Counted from the first letter of the stretch, positions 17,474 to 27,503 are shown. The stretch is 64,000 nt of DNA from Methanolobus sp. (GCF_030682845.1 NZ_JAUXNK010000070.1:1-64000), one strand, 5' to 3'. The notes: generated by a model not told the origin, from the letters alone. A program made the numbers and translations.

Positions 17474-18547
17474 TCACATTTTAATGCCTACGATCTCAGC
17501 TATAGCTTCTACATTGACGTTCTTTTCCAGCAGGGCCAGTATCCTGTCAAGCTTGACCTGCTGCTTGACATGAGCATGGCCGATCAGGTGTTCCATTCTT
17601 TCAATTGTACCCATGGTATCACCCCTGACCAGGATGACTGGGATGCCCACACCTTCGGCGCTTGCAAGCACAGCACCGCTTGGCTGCATGTTTCCTGTAA
17701 GTATCAGGCATTTGACCCTTGCTTCAATGGCAGCCATCTGTATATCTGCCCTGTCTCCTCCGGTAATCACAGCGCTGTCAGGTGTCCTGCGGAAATACTT
17801 GATAGCAGAACCGGCTTCCATGGCTCCTACAAGATAACTGTCCACAAGTTCTGCAAGCTTGTCAGAGCCTATAAGGATCTCTGCGTGGAGTCCCTCAACG
17901 ATATCGGAGATGGGGATAGAACGAAGGATCTCATCCTGCGGGATAACGCCAAAAACACGGACGCCTTTCTTTTCCAGGAATGGCACAACAAGCTCTTTTA
18001 CTCTTTCAAGCATACCTTGGGGTACTTCGTTAAGGATGACACCTGCAAGCATCCCTGGGTCCTGAATTATCCGCAGGTCACACAGTATGCGGTCAACCGC
18101 AAAGATGGAATCGAAACGGGTTACAAGAAGCATCTTTGTTCCAAGTTTGGAAGCAACCTCCGGGTCGGAGAGATTATACATCGCACCCCCGCCGATGCCT
18201 CCGGTGCCTTCGATAATTACAATGTCCTTTCCTTTTGAGATCTTTTCATAAGCCTCCAGCAGCTTGCTGTCCAGGTCTTTCTTTATCCCGGTGAGTGCGT
18301 CATTGGTCAGGCTGTCAGTTAGATATATTGGTGTAATGAACTCACTCGGGTCCTGCAGCCCAAGCAGTTGCTTTATACTCTCCGAATCCTCATCTGCAAG
18401 AGACCCATGCACATTTATCAGCAGATTCCCGACCGGTTTCATGTATCCGATAACATAGCCTTTGTTCTGGAAGATCTTACCCAGTCCCATGCATATGGAA
18501 CTTTTGCCCGAATATTCCTCTGAAGAACTTATCAATATCGATGCCAT
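17474..18547 (-). CDS. BioD-like P-loop plus DRTGG domain protein
   Basis: A 357-residue protein. Residues 1-210 form a dethiobiotin-synthetase-like P-loop domain (SSEEYSGKSSICMGLG; YMKPVGN; VIIEGTGGIGGGAMYNL). Residues about 215-325 form a DRTGG domain (AVITGGDRADIQMAAIEA and CLILTGNMQPSGAVL). The same pairing forms the N-terminal half of some long phosphotransacetylases, but the catalytic acetyltransferase domain is absent. It lies 59 bp downstream of the ADP-forming acyl-CoA synthetase gene on the same strand, suggesting a regulatory or accessory role in acyl-CoA metabolism. Confidence 0.8.
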   Translation of the reverse strand: MASILISSSEEYSGKSSICMGLGKIFQNKGYVIGYMKPVGNLLINVHGSLADEDSESIKQLLGLQDPSEFITPIYLTDSLTNDALTGIKKDLDSKLLEAYEKISKGKDIVIIEGTGGIGGGAMYNLSDPEVASKLGTKMLLVTRFDSIFAVDRILCDLRIIQDPGMLAGVILNEVPQGMLERVKELVVPFLEKKGVRVFGVIPQDEILRSIPISDIVEGLHAEILIGSDKLAELVDSYLVGAMEAGSAIKYFRRTPDSAVITGGDRADIQMAAIEARVKCLILTGNMQPSGAVLASAEGVGIPVILVRGDTMGTIERMEHLIGHAHVKQQVKLDRILALLEKNVNVEAIAEIVGIKM

Positions 18548-18606
18548 TATTTTGCTCCCGACCTGTCCTTGTTAATGCTATATCTTGCTACTAGTTACTA
18601 ATATTC

Positions 18607-20715
18607 TCACTTATTCTCACTTGTGTCGATGGTAAACCGTACATCCATTGCAACACAGCCTTTCCCTTCCTGCATCACCATCAGCGGATTGATCTCAAAC
18701 TCCATTATCTCAGGGAAATCCATGCTAAGCTGTGATACTTTGATGAGCGCGTCTATTATCGAATCGATATCTGAAGGTTGTTCGCCCCTGACGCCTGCTA
18801 TAAGCGGATATGTCTTGATGGAGGTTACCATATGCTTTGCATCATCGATGCTTATAGGTGCTACAGCGAACGAGACATCCCTGAGGAATTCCACATACGT
18901 ACCCCCAAGCCCGAACATGAGAAGAGGTCCGAATTGCGGGTCCCGGTTCATTCCGATTATTACTTCCTTTCCCCCGCTGAGCATCTTCTGTATCTGGACA
19001 CCCGATATCTGCGCATTATGCATATAGTGGCGCACATCCGACATCATGGTATTATAAGCGCGCTCCACATCATCCGCATGTTTCAGGTTGAGTCGGATAC
19101 CTCCCACATCAGTCTTGTGAGAGATATCAGGAGATACGATCTTCATAACCACAGGGTAACCTATCTCTTCAGATATCCTCACGGCTTCCGGAAGGTTTTT
19201 CGCGATCCTGGAATCAACCACCGGAATGCCGTAGGCAGAAAGTATATTCATGGACTCAAGGCCAAGAGTCCTTGTTTTTGTTACACAGGCTTCCTTTATT
19301 ACGGCACTTGCGATGCTTTTATCCACATTGACCACGCCGGGGGAAGAGTACTTCCTGTTCCTTATGGAATGATATTCGCATAATGCATACATACTGGCAA
19401 CCGCTCTTTCCGAGGAAGGATAGTTGGGGATGCCGTTCTTGTGCAACACGTCCTCGCCTTCCTGAACACGGGTTCCACCCGCAAGATTACACAGCACGGG
19501 TTTTTCAGAGTTTCTTACGATGCCGACTATCTTTTCCGCAATCTCTCCCACAGCAGTCATTGCCTGCGGAGACACAAGGACGATCACCCCATTGACATTC
19601 TTGTCTGCAAGCACGATCTTAAGCGCATGCGCATAAACATCGGCGCTGGCATCGCCGAGTACGTCCACAGGGTCGTACAGGCCTGCAGCCGGTGGCAGGA
19701 TCTCCCGGAGTTCTGCTATTGTGGCTTCTTCAAAGGAAGTGATTGTCAGCCCTGCGTTGGCGCATGCATCTGCTGTCAATATGCCAAGACCTCCTGCATT
19801 GGTAACGATAGCAATGTTCCTGCCGGATGGCAGGGGATAAGCTGAAAAGGCCCGGGATTTATCAAGCATCTCGGTCAGGGAGTCGGCACGCAGCACCCCG
19901 CTCTGCCTGAAAGCTGCATCATAGGCGGCGTCAGCGCCTGCAAGGGTACCTGTATGGGATGAAACCGCCCTTGAACCTACCGAGGTCCTGCCTGACTTGA
20001 CAACTATCACTGGTTTGACCCGGGTCACCTGTCTTGCCACCCTGATGAACTCAGGTCCTTCCTTCACACCTTCCAGATATGCGGCTATTACAGCCGTGTC
20101 ATCATCCTTATAGAAAAAATCAAGAAAATCGTTCTCATCAAGATCAGCCTTGTTTCCCAGACTCACGAATTTGGAAAAGCCGACACTGTTCTTCTCAGCC
20201 CAGTCAAGGGTCACGGTGCATATAGCTCCGGATTGCGACATCATTGCGATGTTGCCTCTGAGGGCCATGTTCGCAGCAAAGGAGGCATTAAGACCTGAGG
20301 CGGTATCAATTATACCCAGGCAGTTAGGCCCCACCATGTCTATCCCGTACTTCTCGCATAATGCAACGCATTCACGCTCCAGATGCGCACCCTCTATACC
20401 TGCTTCCTTGAAGCCTGCAGATATCACGACAACATTCTTCACACCTGCAAGAGCACATTGCTCGATGGCTTCAGGAACTAGCTTAGCCGGTATCACTATG
20501 ACCGCAAGGTCTACATTTTTCTCTTTGGGGACATCCAGAATGGAAGGATATGCGCGAAGCCCCAGTATTTCCGTATCCTTGGGGTTAATAGGTATGATAT
20601 CGATATTATCACTGGCAGCTATCAGGTTCTCAAGAACTGCCCTTCCCACTTTACCTTCATTCCTCGAAGCCCCTATAACGGCTACAGCATTCGGATTAAA
20701 CATTCTGTCAAGCAT
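18607..20715 (-). CDS. ADP-forming acetate/acyl-CoA synthetase, fused alpha-beta
   Basis: Converts acyl-CoA, ADP and phosphate to acid, ATP and CoA. One 702-residue chain carries both subunits. The N-terminal CoA-binding domain has FNPNAVAVIGASRNEGKVG. The ligase-CoA domain has the phosphorylatable histidine in SHTGTLAGADAAYDAAF. The C-terminal ATP-grasp domain has IGYPVVMKIVSPDISHKTDVGG and FEINPLMV. The start at 20715 (MLDRMFNP) is preferred since AGGGAACA precedes it; an in-frame codon exists at 20742. It is followed by the BioD/DRTGG gene. The natural acyl substrate is unknown. Confidence 0.92.
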   Translation of the reverse strand: MLDRMFNPNAVAVIGASRNEGKVGRAVLENLIAASDNIDIIPINPKDTEILGLRAYPSILDVPKEKNVDLAVIVIPAKLVPEAIEQCALAGVKNVVVISAGFKEAGIEGAHLERECVALCEKYGIDMVGPNCLGIIDTASGLNASFAANMALRGNIAMMSQSGAICTVTLDWAEKNSVGFSKFVSLGNKADLDENDFLDFFYKDDDTAVIAAYLEGVKEGPEFIRVARQVTRVKPVIVVKSGRTSVGSRAVSSHTGTLAGADAAYDAAFRQSGVLRADSLTEMLDKSRAFSAYPLPSGRNIAIVTNAGGLGILTADACANAGLTITSFEEATIAELREILPPAAGLYDPVDVLGDASADVYAHALKIVLADKNVNGVIVLVSPQAMTAVGEIAEKIVGIVRNSEKPVLCNLAGGTRVQEGEDVLHKNGIPNYPSSERAVASMYALCEYHSIRNRKYSSPGVVNVDKSIASAVIKEACVTKTRTLGLESMNILSAYGIPVVDSRIAKNLPEAVRISEEIGYPVVMKIVSPDISHKTDVGGIRLNLKHADDVERAYNTMMSDVRHYMHNAQISGVQIQKMLSGGKEVIIGMNRDPQFGPLLMFGLGGTYVEFLRDVSFAVAPISIDDAKHMVTSIKTYPLIAGVRGEQPSDIDSIIDALIKVSQLSMDFPEIMEFEINPLMVMQEGKGCVAMDVRFTIDTSENK

Positions 20716-20828
20716 ATTGTTCCCTGGACTTTCCCTTCTCACTACTAAGCCTCAATGATACATAAAAATATGGGAAGAGATGATAGAAACCTCAAAATCA
20801 ACACTTGCGACTTAGATACATGATGTGC

Positions 20829-22574
20829 TCACTTTTTAATATGTGTGCCACCATTTTCTCCCTGCTTGCCTTCATTCCCGGGGCGGGCCATGTACTTAAG
20901 ACCAGTCAGACCTACTATCCCGGCAACGAGCAAGCTGACCAATAAAAGCGCTACACTCCTGTAAGTATTGTAGTACGGGATCGCATCCATGCCTCCTGAA
21001 GCAGCTGCAGTGTCCCCTATAGTGCTTACAGCCTGGTCTTTATCAAGCTTATACGGCTCATAGTCCACGCTTACAATGGCAAACACTGAGAAAACAGGGG
21101 TATATGCTGTGTAATACACATAAGTATCATCCTCCCCTGTCTTTTCGGTCACCAGGGGATTCCAGCCGTTTACATGGCCGTACAGAACAATAGACTCATG
21201 ATCGATGTTATTTGAGAGGAGCCAATCCTTTTCAACCTTGAAATTCACCTTTGCATCATTTGTCATATACGGTGAGAACTGCGCATCCCCTACCCACACG
21301 TTAAAGTTCTTATATACAACTCCTGGAGGTGCCTCGCTGATGAGTGTCGATGTGTTCTTTAAGATCTCTACCACAGTCTTGACCTGTCCCCCACTTACTT
21401 CCGGTATGAAGCTTATGGATACGATATTGTTACCCTCAATCCCAAATTCAAAAATCGCCTCCTGTCCCTTAACAAGAGAGGCAAAAGAGTAATCCTTGAG
21501 TTCTATGTTATCGTGTGCTTCCGTTGAATCACGGAAATCCTTAAGGAAATTTGCATCTTCAGTCACTGCGGATGAAACATTTACAGAGACATTTGCTTCA
21601 TTATCTTGAGTGATGGCTGGATTGATTGTCTGGCTAGTGTTTGAACTATCCGTTGAACTGTTGACTGAACTGGAACCGCTGCTGCTGTCATCCTTATTAG
21701 CGCTGTTGCTGATGCTGCCAGTGTCAGTGTTGTCACTATTCCCAGTAGTAATAGTAGTAATGGTATCAGGGATACTAGTAGTAGTTTGAGTACTGGAATC
21801 CCTTGTCGGACTATTGGTTGAACTGGAGGCGGTGTTGGCAGGATTATCCTCAACACTGTCATCACTGTCAGTATTGATATTATCTCTGGAATCCTTCCTA
21901 TCGTCGCTGTCAACCTCACTATCTTTGTCGTTTTTTACGTTGTCCATAGGGTTTTCGTCATCACCCCCAGTTTGAGTATCTTTGTTTTCATTCTGATCAG
22001 TTGAAACAGAAGATGTGCCTTTTGTGTCATCGGAATTAGTATCATCTTTCTTGTCATTATCCCTGACACTCTGTTCAATCTCTTTCTCATTATTGTTCTT
22101 ATCAGAAGAGTAAGTAGATACTGCATCCTCATCTTCAGATGAGGATTCGCTGGCATCGTAAGCATCTTCTTTATCGGGAGGAACATCAGGAATTATCTCG
22201 TCTTCATCCTGATTCCCACGCTGATCCTCAGCTGTATTATCATTCGTATTAGATTTGTCTTCGGTTTCCTCTTCTTGGTCAGAATAAGAGATATAATCTG
22301 GACTTTCAGACGTTTCCATTTCATAACTATCATCAGCTGAGGAATCGTCATCCTGGTCGTTATCAGAATCATCGTCATCAGCTGAGGAATCATCATCCCG
22401 GTCGTTATCAGAATCATCGTAATCGTCTGAGAAATCAGTATCGTCGTTATTGTCAGAATCCGCATTCGTTGATCCTGCAGACATCAAAATGATTAAAATG
22501 CATAGAATAAACAAAAGAACTCTCCCTGACTTCCAGTAACCAGACCGTCCAGTATTCGGTTCACTTAAAACCAT
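20829..22574 (-). CDS. Surface protein: acidic low-complexity ectodomain, PGF-pre-PGF module, membrane anchor
   Basis: A 581-residue exported protein. The signal segment is VLLFILCILIILMSAGSTNA. Residues about 40-330 are Asp/Ser/Asn/Thr-rich low complexity with no folded domain. Residues about 345-500 form the PGF-pre-PGF module (NIELKDYSFASLVKGQEAIF; NVWVGDAQFSP; TPVFSVFAIVS). A C-terminal membrane segment (SVALLLVSLLVAGIVGLTG) is followed by a short polar tail ending THIKK. It lacks the GKRYRR tail of its three upstream paralogues. The ribosome site GGTGGTGGG precedes the ATG. It is the last of four tandem paralogues. Confidence 0.8.
   Translation of the reverse strand: MVLSEPNTGRSGYWKSGRVLLFILCILIILMSAGSTNADSDNNDDTDFSDDYDDSDNDRDDDSSADDDDSDNDQDDDSSADDSYEMETSESPDYISYSDQEEETEDKSNTNDNTAEDQRGNQDEDEIIPDVPPDKEDAYDASESSSEDEDAVSTYSSDKNNNEKEIEQSVRDNDKKDDTNSDDTKGTSSVSTDQNENKDTQTGGDDENPMDNVKNDKDSEVDSDDRKDSRDNINTDSDDSVEDNPANTASSSTNSPTRDSSTQTTTSIPDTITTITTGNSDNTDTGSISNSANKDDSSSGSSSVNSSTDSSNTSQTINPAITQDNEANVSVNVSSAVTEDANFLKDFRDSTEAHDNIELKDYSFASLVKGQEAIFEFGIEGNNIVSISFIPEVSGGQVKTVVEILKNTSTLISEAPPGVVYKNFNVWVGDAQFSPYMTNDAKVNFKVEKDWLLSNNIDHESIVLYGHVNGWNPLVTEKTGEDDTYVYYTAYTPVFSVFAIVSVDYEPYKLDKDQAVSTIGDTAAASGGMDAIPYYNTYRSVALLLVSLLVAGIVGLTGLKYMARPGNEGKQGENGGTHIKK
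22331..22420. repeat. 45-bp tandem duplication in the acidic region
   Basis: A 45-bp unit starting catcagctgaggaatc occurs at 22331-22375 and again at 22376-22420 with about two mismatches. It encodes 15 residues of the Asp/Ser-rich stretch (DDSSADDDDSDND-type). The near identity suggests recent slippage, so length may vary between strains. Confidence 0.8.
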
Positions 22575-22671
22575 AGATAAATCCCACCACCATCAATACA
22601 AACTTAGTTCCCCTCTGCAGCAATAAAAAGAAGAGAAACTTTCTTCAGGAAAGAAACTACTTGTTATAAAA

Positions 22672-22724
22672 AAGATGGTGCTCCAAGAGGTTGTACATAT
22701 CTCTCGGTTTTAAAGCACCATCTT
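22672..22724 (-). terminator. Long hairpin terminator after the 941-residue surface protein gene
   Basis: AAGATGGTGCT (22672-22682) pairs exactly with AGCACCATCTT (22714-22724), and an inner near-pairing of CCAAGAG with CTCTCGG extends the stem. On the minus strand it is followed by TTTTTT. It separates two co-directional paralogues, implying separate transcription units. Confidence 0.7.
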
Positions 22725-22740
22725 CCGAACTGACATATGT

Positions 22741-25566
22741 CTACCGTTTAAAGCGCCTGTATCGCTTTCCATCTGGGTTGCCAAGTTGCGCGATAGTTTT
22801 GCCGAGGGGATCCCTGTACTTGTAGCTCAAGACCCCCATAGCCGTAAGCCCTATGATGGCAAAATATGCAATACCGGAAGACTTTCTATCCTGTGTGGCA
22901 GAATTGAGATCTGTCGAGTCAGTAACATCATCTGGAGACATTGTACCATTTTCATCATCTTCTGATTGCAAAGCACCCTGTCCGCTATTAGTAGAAAGTT
23001 CCTGCAGTGCTTTTTCATCCATACTTGAGACGGAAAAAATGGAAAAAGCCGGGGTTTTGGCGAGATAATATATATAGGTCCCGTCTTCACCGATTTTTGT
23101 GGTAGGCAACTGGCTCCATGCCCCACCGGCGTATCGGAGTAATTTTATCGAAGCCGGGTCTACACTATTGCCTGCTATCCAGTCCTTTTTCACCTGGAAA
23201 GTGATACTTGCATCAGATATGCTGGCTGGCGAGAATTTCTCATCCCCCACCCATATGTTCACATTCCTGTAAACTATTCCCGGAGCAGCCTTGTTGACCA
23301 GAGTAGAGGTGCCCTTAAGTGTCTCTACTACAGTCTTGGTCTGTCCTCCGTTCAGGCGTGTAGTGAGAATGACCTTTGTGATGATACTATTATCCTTGGT
23401 GAAATTGTACACAGTCTCCGTATCCTTCATGACATACTTTATGGAATAATCCTTGAACTCTACGTTTTCGTACTTCTCACCACTGCTCATGGAACTGCCA
23501 CCACCGCCACCACTACTACCCCCAGTGGGGCCTGGGATGGATGGCTCACTGACAGTCACAGCAATCGTCTGGTAATCGTTGAGCTCTCCATCACTCACCT
23601 TGAAGCTGACAGAATAAGTGCCTGTCTGTGAAGCAGAGGGCTTCCACTTGAATATCCTGGAAGAAGTGTTAAAAGTTGCTCCTGGTGGCAGCCCTGATGC
23701 AGAGAATATCAGCGGGTCACCATCCCCATCAGAAGCACTAACCGTGAACTCCAGCGTGCTGCCAACATTGACATCCTTGGGGCCTATAGTGTCAAATTTA
23801 GGTGGCATATTGGTATCATATACAACAATTGTGGCAGTTGTGCTTGAACTGAGTGAGCCGTCTGAAGCAGTGAATTCCACGTAATGGTCACCCGCATCGA
23901 AATAACCAGGAGTCCAGATAAAGGTATTTCCCCTGATGGTGCCAAATGACTTGTTCGTCTTGAATGTGAGGAAGTCGCCATCGGGGTCTGTTGCAGTGAG
24001 AGGGATTTTTAAGGTCTGTGTCTCGTTGGCAAATTTCACAGGAGGCGGTTGTATACTAGGAGGTCTGTTGACATTAGCAACTTCGATCATTGTAGTTTTA
24101 TAGTCTCTGAGACGGGAACTACTATCAGAAACTCCAAATTCGAATGTATATCTACCTGCATCCTCGTAGGAAGGAGTCCACGTAAATCGGCCTGTTGCAC
24201 TGTCAAGTGTTGCACCAGATAGATAATCACCAGAGTAAATCAATGGACTATTACCACTATTACTGGCAATAATCGTGAAAGATAGAGTTTCGCCTTCATT
24301 TACTTTTAGATCTGGTATTGATAACATTTCTGGAGGGGATGCCGGGGTGGAGGATGAATCGCCTACCGCAATTATGAGTCCTTTGGATTCAGAATATAGT
24401 GACCCATCATAAAGATTGAATATAAAATTTGCATTGTAATAAGTCGCCGTAGGAGTCCACCTGAACAGCCCTGTTGCAGTATTGAATTCAGACCCTGCAG
24501 GCAATGCGCTTACGTTATGATAAGTAAGAGCATCACCATCCGGGTCATAAGCTGCGAGTTGTATGGTAATCTCCTCATGTACCTTAACAGATACATCAGG
24601 GATAGAATAGAGTATTGGTGCCCTGTTAGTGTTAGTGACGGTCACTTTTGCGTTTTGAGTTACTTTTTTGTCTCCATCGCTCACAGTGAACTGGATGTTG
24701 TATTCACCTGCATCATCATAGGTAGGTTTCCATGAGAACTTGTTGCCTGATATCGTACCGAATGGCACGCTCTTAGTAAACACCAGCACATCATTATCCG
24801 GGTCAGATGCCGTAAGGGTTATTTCAAGAAGGGTATTCTCACTCACATTAAAGTCTTCAATTGATGTGAATTCGGGTGGGCGATTCACATTGTTTACTGT
24901 GATAGTGACATACTCAGAATCCTGGCTTGCCCCGTCAGAAACAACGAATTCAACCTGATAAATACCCGCCTGGTCGTAGCCTGGTATCCACTGGAAAACA
25001 CCGGATGTGGCGTTAATGGTTGCGCTGCCTGGAAGATTTGGTGAGGAGAAGGCAAGAGTATTATTATCTTTATCAGATGCGGAGAGAGTGAAGGTGAGTA
25101 AACTGTTCTCATTTACAGATCTGGGACCAATGACTGCAAGGATGGGTTCCCTGTTAACGTTGATCACAGTAATTGTAATGTTTGAGTAGACAACAGAAGT
25201 TCCGTCAGTTGCTGAAAAACTTACAGGGTAAGTGCCTGCATCATCATAACCGGGAATCCACGAAAATATCTTTTTGCCGGCGTTCTGCTCGCTCCCATCG
25301 GTAAAAGAAGCTCCATCAGGCAGTCCTATGATCCCGTAAACAATACTGTCACCGTCAGGGTCGGTAGCAGATACCGTAAATGTGAGAAGCTGGCCTTCAT
25401 AGATACTTTTATCCTGAAGCTGGAATGCAGGAGGACTTGCTCCTGCTATATTAGCAGATAATAACAATAATGAAATGATCAGGTAAAAAAGAATGTGATT
25501 CTTCAATCTTTTTTTATCATCAAGCAAGACATTTTGTAGAGAGCCAAGAGCCGGATAACCCACCAT
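22741..25566 (-). CDS. Surface protein: seven cadherin-like/Ig repeats, PGF-pre-PGF module, anchor with basic tail
   Basis: A 941-residue exported protein. After a signal segment (ILFYLIISLLLLSANIAGA) come seven cadherin-like/putative-Ig modules. Each starts with RPP/REP/PPxF and carries SATDPDGD and FxWxPxYDDAGxY signatures. A Gly/Ser linker follows, then the PGF-pre-PGF module (NVEFKDYSIKYVMKDTETVY; NIWVGDEKFSP; TPAFSIFSVS). One membrane helix (IAYFAIIGLTAMGVLSY) and a cytoplasmic tail ending GKRYRRFKR complete the chain. No PGF tripeptide is present. The start may be the ATG at 25566 or the GTG just after it. A role in cell-surface adhesion or the S-layer is inferred. Confidence 0.82.
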   Translation of the reverse strand: MVGYPALGSLQNVLLDDKKRLKNHILFYLIISLLLLSANIAGASPPAFQLQDKSIYEGQLLTFTVSATDPDGDSIVYGIIGLPDGASFTDGSEQNAGKKIFSWIPGYDDAGTYPVSFSATDGTSVVYSNITITVINVNREPILAVIGPRSVNENSLLTFTLSASDKDNNTLAFSSPNLPGSATINATSGVFQWIPGYDQAGIYQVEFVVSDGASQDSEYVTITVNNVNRPPEFTSIEDFNVSENTLLEITLTASDPDNDVLVFTKSVPFGTISGNKFSWKPTYDDAGEYNIQFTVSDGDKKVTQNAKVTVTNTNRAPILYSIPDVSVKVHEEITIQLAAYDPDGDALTYHNVSALPAGSEFNTATGLFRWTPTATYYNANFIFNLYDGSLYSESKGLIIAVGDSSSTPASPPEMLSIPDLKVNEGETLSFTIIASNSGNSPLIYSGDYLSGATLDSATGRFTWTPSYEDAGRYTFEFGVSDSSSRLRDYKTTMIEVANVNRPPSIQPPPVKFANETQTLKIPLTATDPDGDFLTFKTNKSFGTIRGNTFIWTPGYFDAGDHYVEFTASDGSLSSSTTATIVVYDTNMPPKFDTIGPKDVNVGSTLEFTVSASDGDGDPLIFSASGLPPGATFNTSSRIFKWKPSASQTGTYSVSFKVSDGELNDYQTIAVTVSEPSIPGPTGGSSGGGGGSSMSSGEKYENVEFKDYSIKYVMKDTETVYNFTKDNSIITKVILTTRLNGGQTKTVVETLKGTSTLVNKAAPGIVYRNVNIWVGDEKFSPASISDASITFQVKKDWIAGNSVDPASIKLLRYAGGAWSQLPTTKIGEDGTYIYYLAKTPAFSIFSVSSMDEKALQELSTNSGQGALQSEDDENGTMSPDDVTDSTDLNSATQDRKSSGIAYFAIIGLTAMGVLSYKYRDPLGKTIAQLGNPDGKRYRRFKR

Positions 25567-25659
25567 GTATGCTGTATCTCACACTACAGCAAGATAAATA
25601 TTATTACAGATATTCTTTTAATTATAAAAATAATGGAGATAATTCATTAGAAAATATCC

Positions 25660-25683
25660 TGGCAGAACCGTTGTATTCTGCCA
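25660..25683 (-). terminator. Hairpin terminator after the 597-residue surface protein gene
   Basis: TGGCAGAA (25660-25667) pairs with TTCTGCCA (25676-25683), giving an 8-bp perfect stem. On the minus strand it lies about 40 bp after the stop codon and is followed by a T-rich stretch. Confidence 0.55.
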
Positions 25684-25724
25684 GATTTTCACCTAACTGA
25701 TTCGATTTAAAGCCAAAAGTATAT

Positions 25725-27503
25725 CTACCGTTTGATGCGCCTGTAACGTTTACCGTCTGAGTTGCCTATCCTGAAGAGCATCTCGTTTACTTGTTCCTTG
25801 TATCTGTAACCTGCAACACCAATCCCTCCCATACCCACCAGAACAAACAGGATGAAACTGGAAGATTTTCGTTCCTGACTCACTGGGACTGTTCCGGTGG
25901 CACCTTGCTCATCATCAACTGAAAGAGATGTGTTTTCATCCTCATTTGACTGTGACACATTCTGCTCTCCACCTGCCGGAGCAAAGGCACTTTCATCCAC
26001 ACCCGATATCGCAAATACTGAAAATCCGGGAGTGAAAGCGGTGTAATGAACAAAAGTTTCGTCCTCTCCTGCTATACTTGTTGGCAGATAACTCCATGTG
26101 TCCGAGTACCTGAGAAGTTTTATGGAAGCAGGATCTATGGAATTTTCTGCAAGCCAGGTCTTTTCAACCGTGAACTTAACCTTTGCTCCCTGTAGGTTAC
26201 TATTTGAAAACTTATCGTCACCTACCCAGATATTCACGTTCCTATAAACAACCCCATGAGCTGCCTTATTAACCATTGTGGAAGTGCCCTTAAGCATCTC
26301 TATTATAGTTTTGGTCTCCCCCTCATTCCGGCGGGTCACCACGATGACGGAACTGATGCTGTTGTTCTCCATGCTGAAATTGAATACATTATCTACATCT
26401 CGGAGTACATATTTGATAGAAAAGTCCTTGAACTCTATGTTTTCATACTTCTCAGTGCTAGCCTGGAAGCCACCACCACCACCTCCACTGCTACTACTGC
26501 CGCTTCCTGATGAACTACCACCTGAGCTACCAGAGCCACCTGTAGTGTTGGTTGAAGAGTTGCTGGCTGCCGTAACCGTAATTGAAGCTGTCTTAGCATC
26601 ACTGCTCATACCATCTGTCACTGTGAATACAGCCGAATGTGTCCCTAAATTGGATGCTGAAGGAATCCACTTGAAAAGCTGGGTCGAATTGTCAAATGTT
26701 GCTCCTGAAGGCAGTTGCGTTGCTGAGAATATAAGGGTACCATTTCCTCCCGAAGCACTCACGGTGAACTGCAGTGTGTTGTTTACTACAACCGTTTTAG
26801 GACTGATCGATAACATCTCAAGTGTGGCATTGGCCCCTGAATTTTCATTAATGACCGTGATAGCCACACTTCCTGCTGCACTCAGGGAGCCGTCTGAAAC
26901 TGTGAACTCTATTTCATAGGTGCCTTCCTGACCAGCAGCCGGAGTCCACTCAAAGGTGCCTGAATTTGGATCAAGGCTCGCTCCCTGAGGCAGTTCGCCC
27001 CCATTAATATATGAGAGAGTATCTCCATCCGGATCATATGCAGCTAATGTGAAACTTAAATACTTACCAACCTCGACGGTATGGGGAGCCTGAGCCTGTA
27101 TTGTGGGTGCATTGTTGGGCAAGGCAGTAACAATAATAGTGACATCCTCAGTAGCTGTTGAATTTCCATCTGTGGCATAGAATTGCAATTCATAGTCACC
27201 ACTGTCCTCCGGAACCCAGCTAAAATCACCGGTTTCCGAATTAAAAGAGGCATCAGATGGAGAATTGATGACACCGTACTCTATAAGAGAGGGTTCGGGT
27301 CCTGTAGCAGAAACTGTGAACGCTACAGGACTGCCTGCCTGGACCGTCTGATCGGGGACTGTGTTTATTTCTAGGGAGCTGGCACCTGCAACTGCTGAGC
27401 CAAGGAAGAGCAAGCAGAATGCAAGTAGCCATGGAGCATTTTTTCTGAGCCTGTGATAACAGGGGAGTAATGATTTTTGATGACCTGGGATAGTGAAATC
27501 CAT
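25725..27503 (-). CDS. Surface protein: three cadherin-like repeats, PGF-pre-PGF module, anchor with basic tail
   Basis: About 592 residues. The start at 27503 (MDFTIPGHQ) follows GGTGGG at ribosome-site distance; an in-frame ATG at 27518 is less likely. A signal segment (WLLAFCLLFLGSAVAGA) is followed by three repeats (for example SFTLAAYDPDGDTLSY and FEWTPAAGQEGTYEIEF) and a Ser/Gly linker. The PGF-pre-PGF module has NIEFKDFSIKYVLRDVDNVF and TPGFSVFAIS. One helix (FILFVLVGMGGIGVAGY) and the tail ending GKRYRRIKR complete the chain. It is closely related to its neighbours in the C-terminal 300 residues and divergent in the ectodomain. Confidence 0.82.
   Translation of the reverse strand: MDFTIPGHQKSLLPCYHRLRKNAPWLLAFCLLFLGSAVAGASSLEINTVPDQTVQAGSPVAFTVSATGPEPSLIEYGVINSPSDASFNSETGDFSWVPEDSGDYELQFYATDGNSTATEDVTIIVTALPNNAPTIQAQAPHTVEVGKYLSFTLAAYDPDGDTLSYINGGELPQGASLDPNSGTFEWTPAAGQEGTYEIEFTVSDGSLSAAGSVAITVINENSGANATLEMLSISPKTVVVNNTLQFTVSASGGNGTLIFSATQLPSGATFDNSTQLFKWIPSASNLGTHSAVFTVTDGMSSDAKTASITVTAASNSSTNTTGGSGSSGGSSSGSGSSSSGGGGGGFQASTEKYENIEFKDFSIKYVLRDVDNVFNFSMENNSISSVIVVTRRNEGETKTIIEMLKGTSTMVNKAAHGVVYRNVNIWVGDDKFSNSNLQGAKVKFTVEKTWLAENSIDPASIKLLRYSDTWSYLPTSIAGEDETFVHYTAFTPGFSVFAISGVDESAFAPAGGEQNVSQSNEDENTSLSVDDEQGATGTVPVSQERKSSSFILFVLVGMGGIGVAGYRYKEQVNEMLFRIGNSDGKRYRRIKR

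Noticed and set aside
17570-18238. Plus-strand ORF opposite the BioD/DRTGG gene
   Set aside because: It is a mirror frame of a well-conserved gene and has no recognisable domain or ribosome site.
22331-22420. Tandem repeat considered as a small CRISPR array
   Set aside because: The copies are contiguous with no spacers and lie within a coding region with matching 15-residue periodicity.
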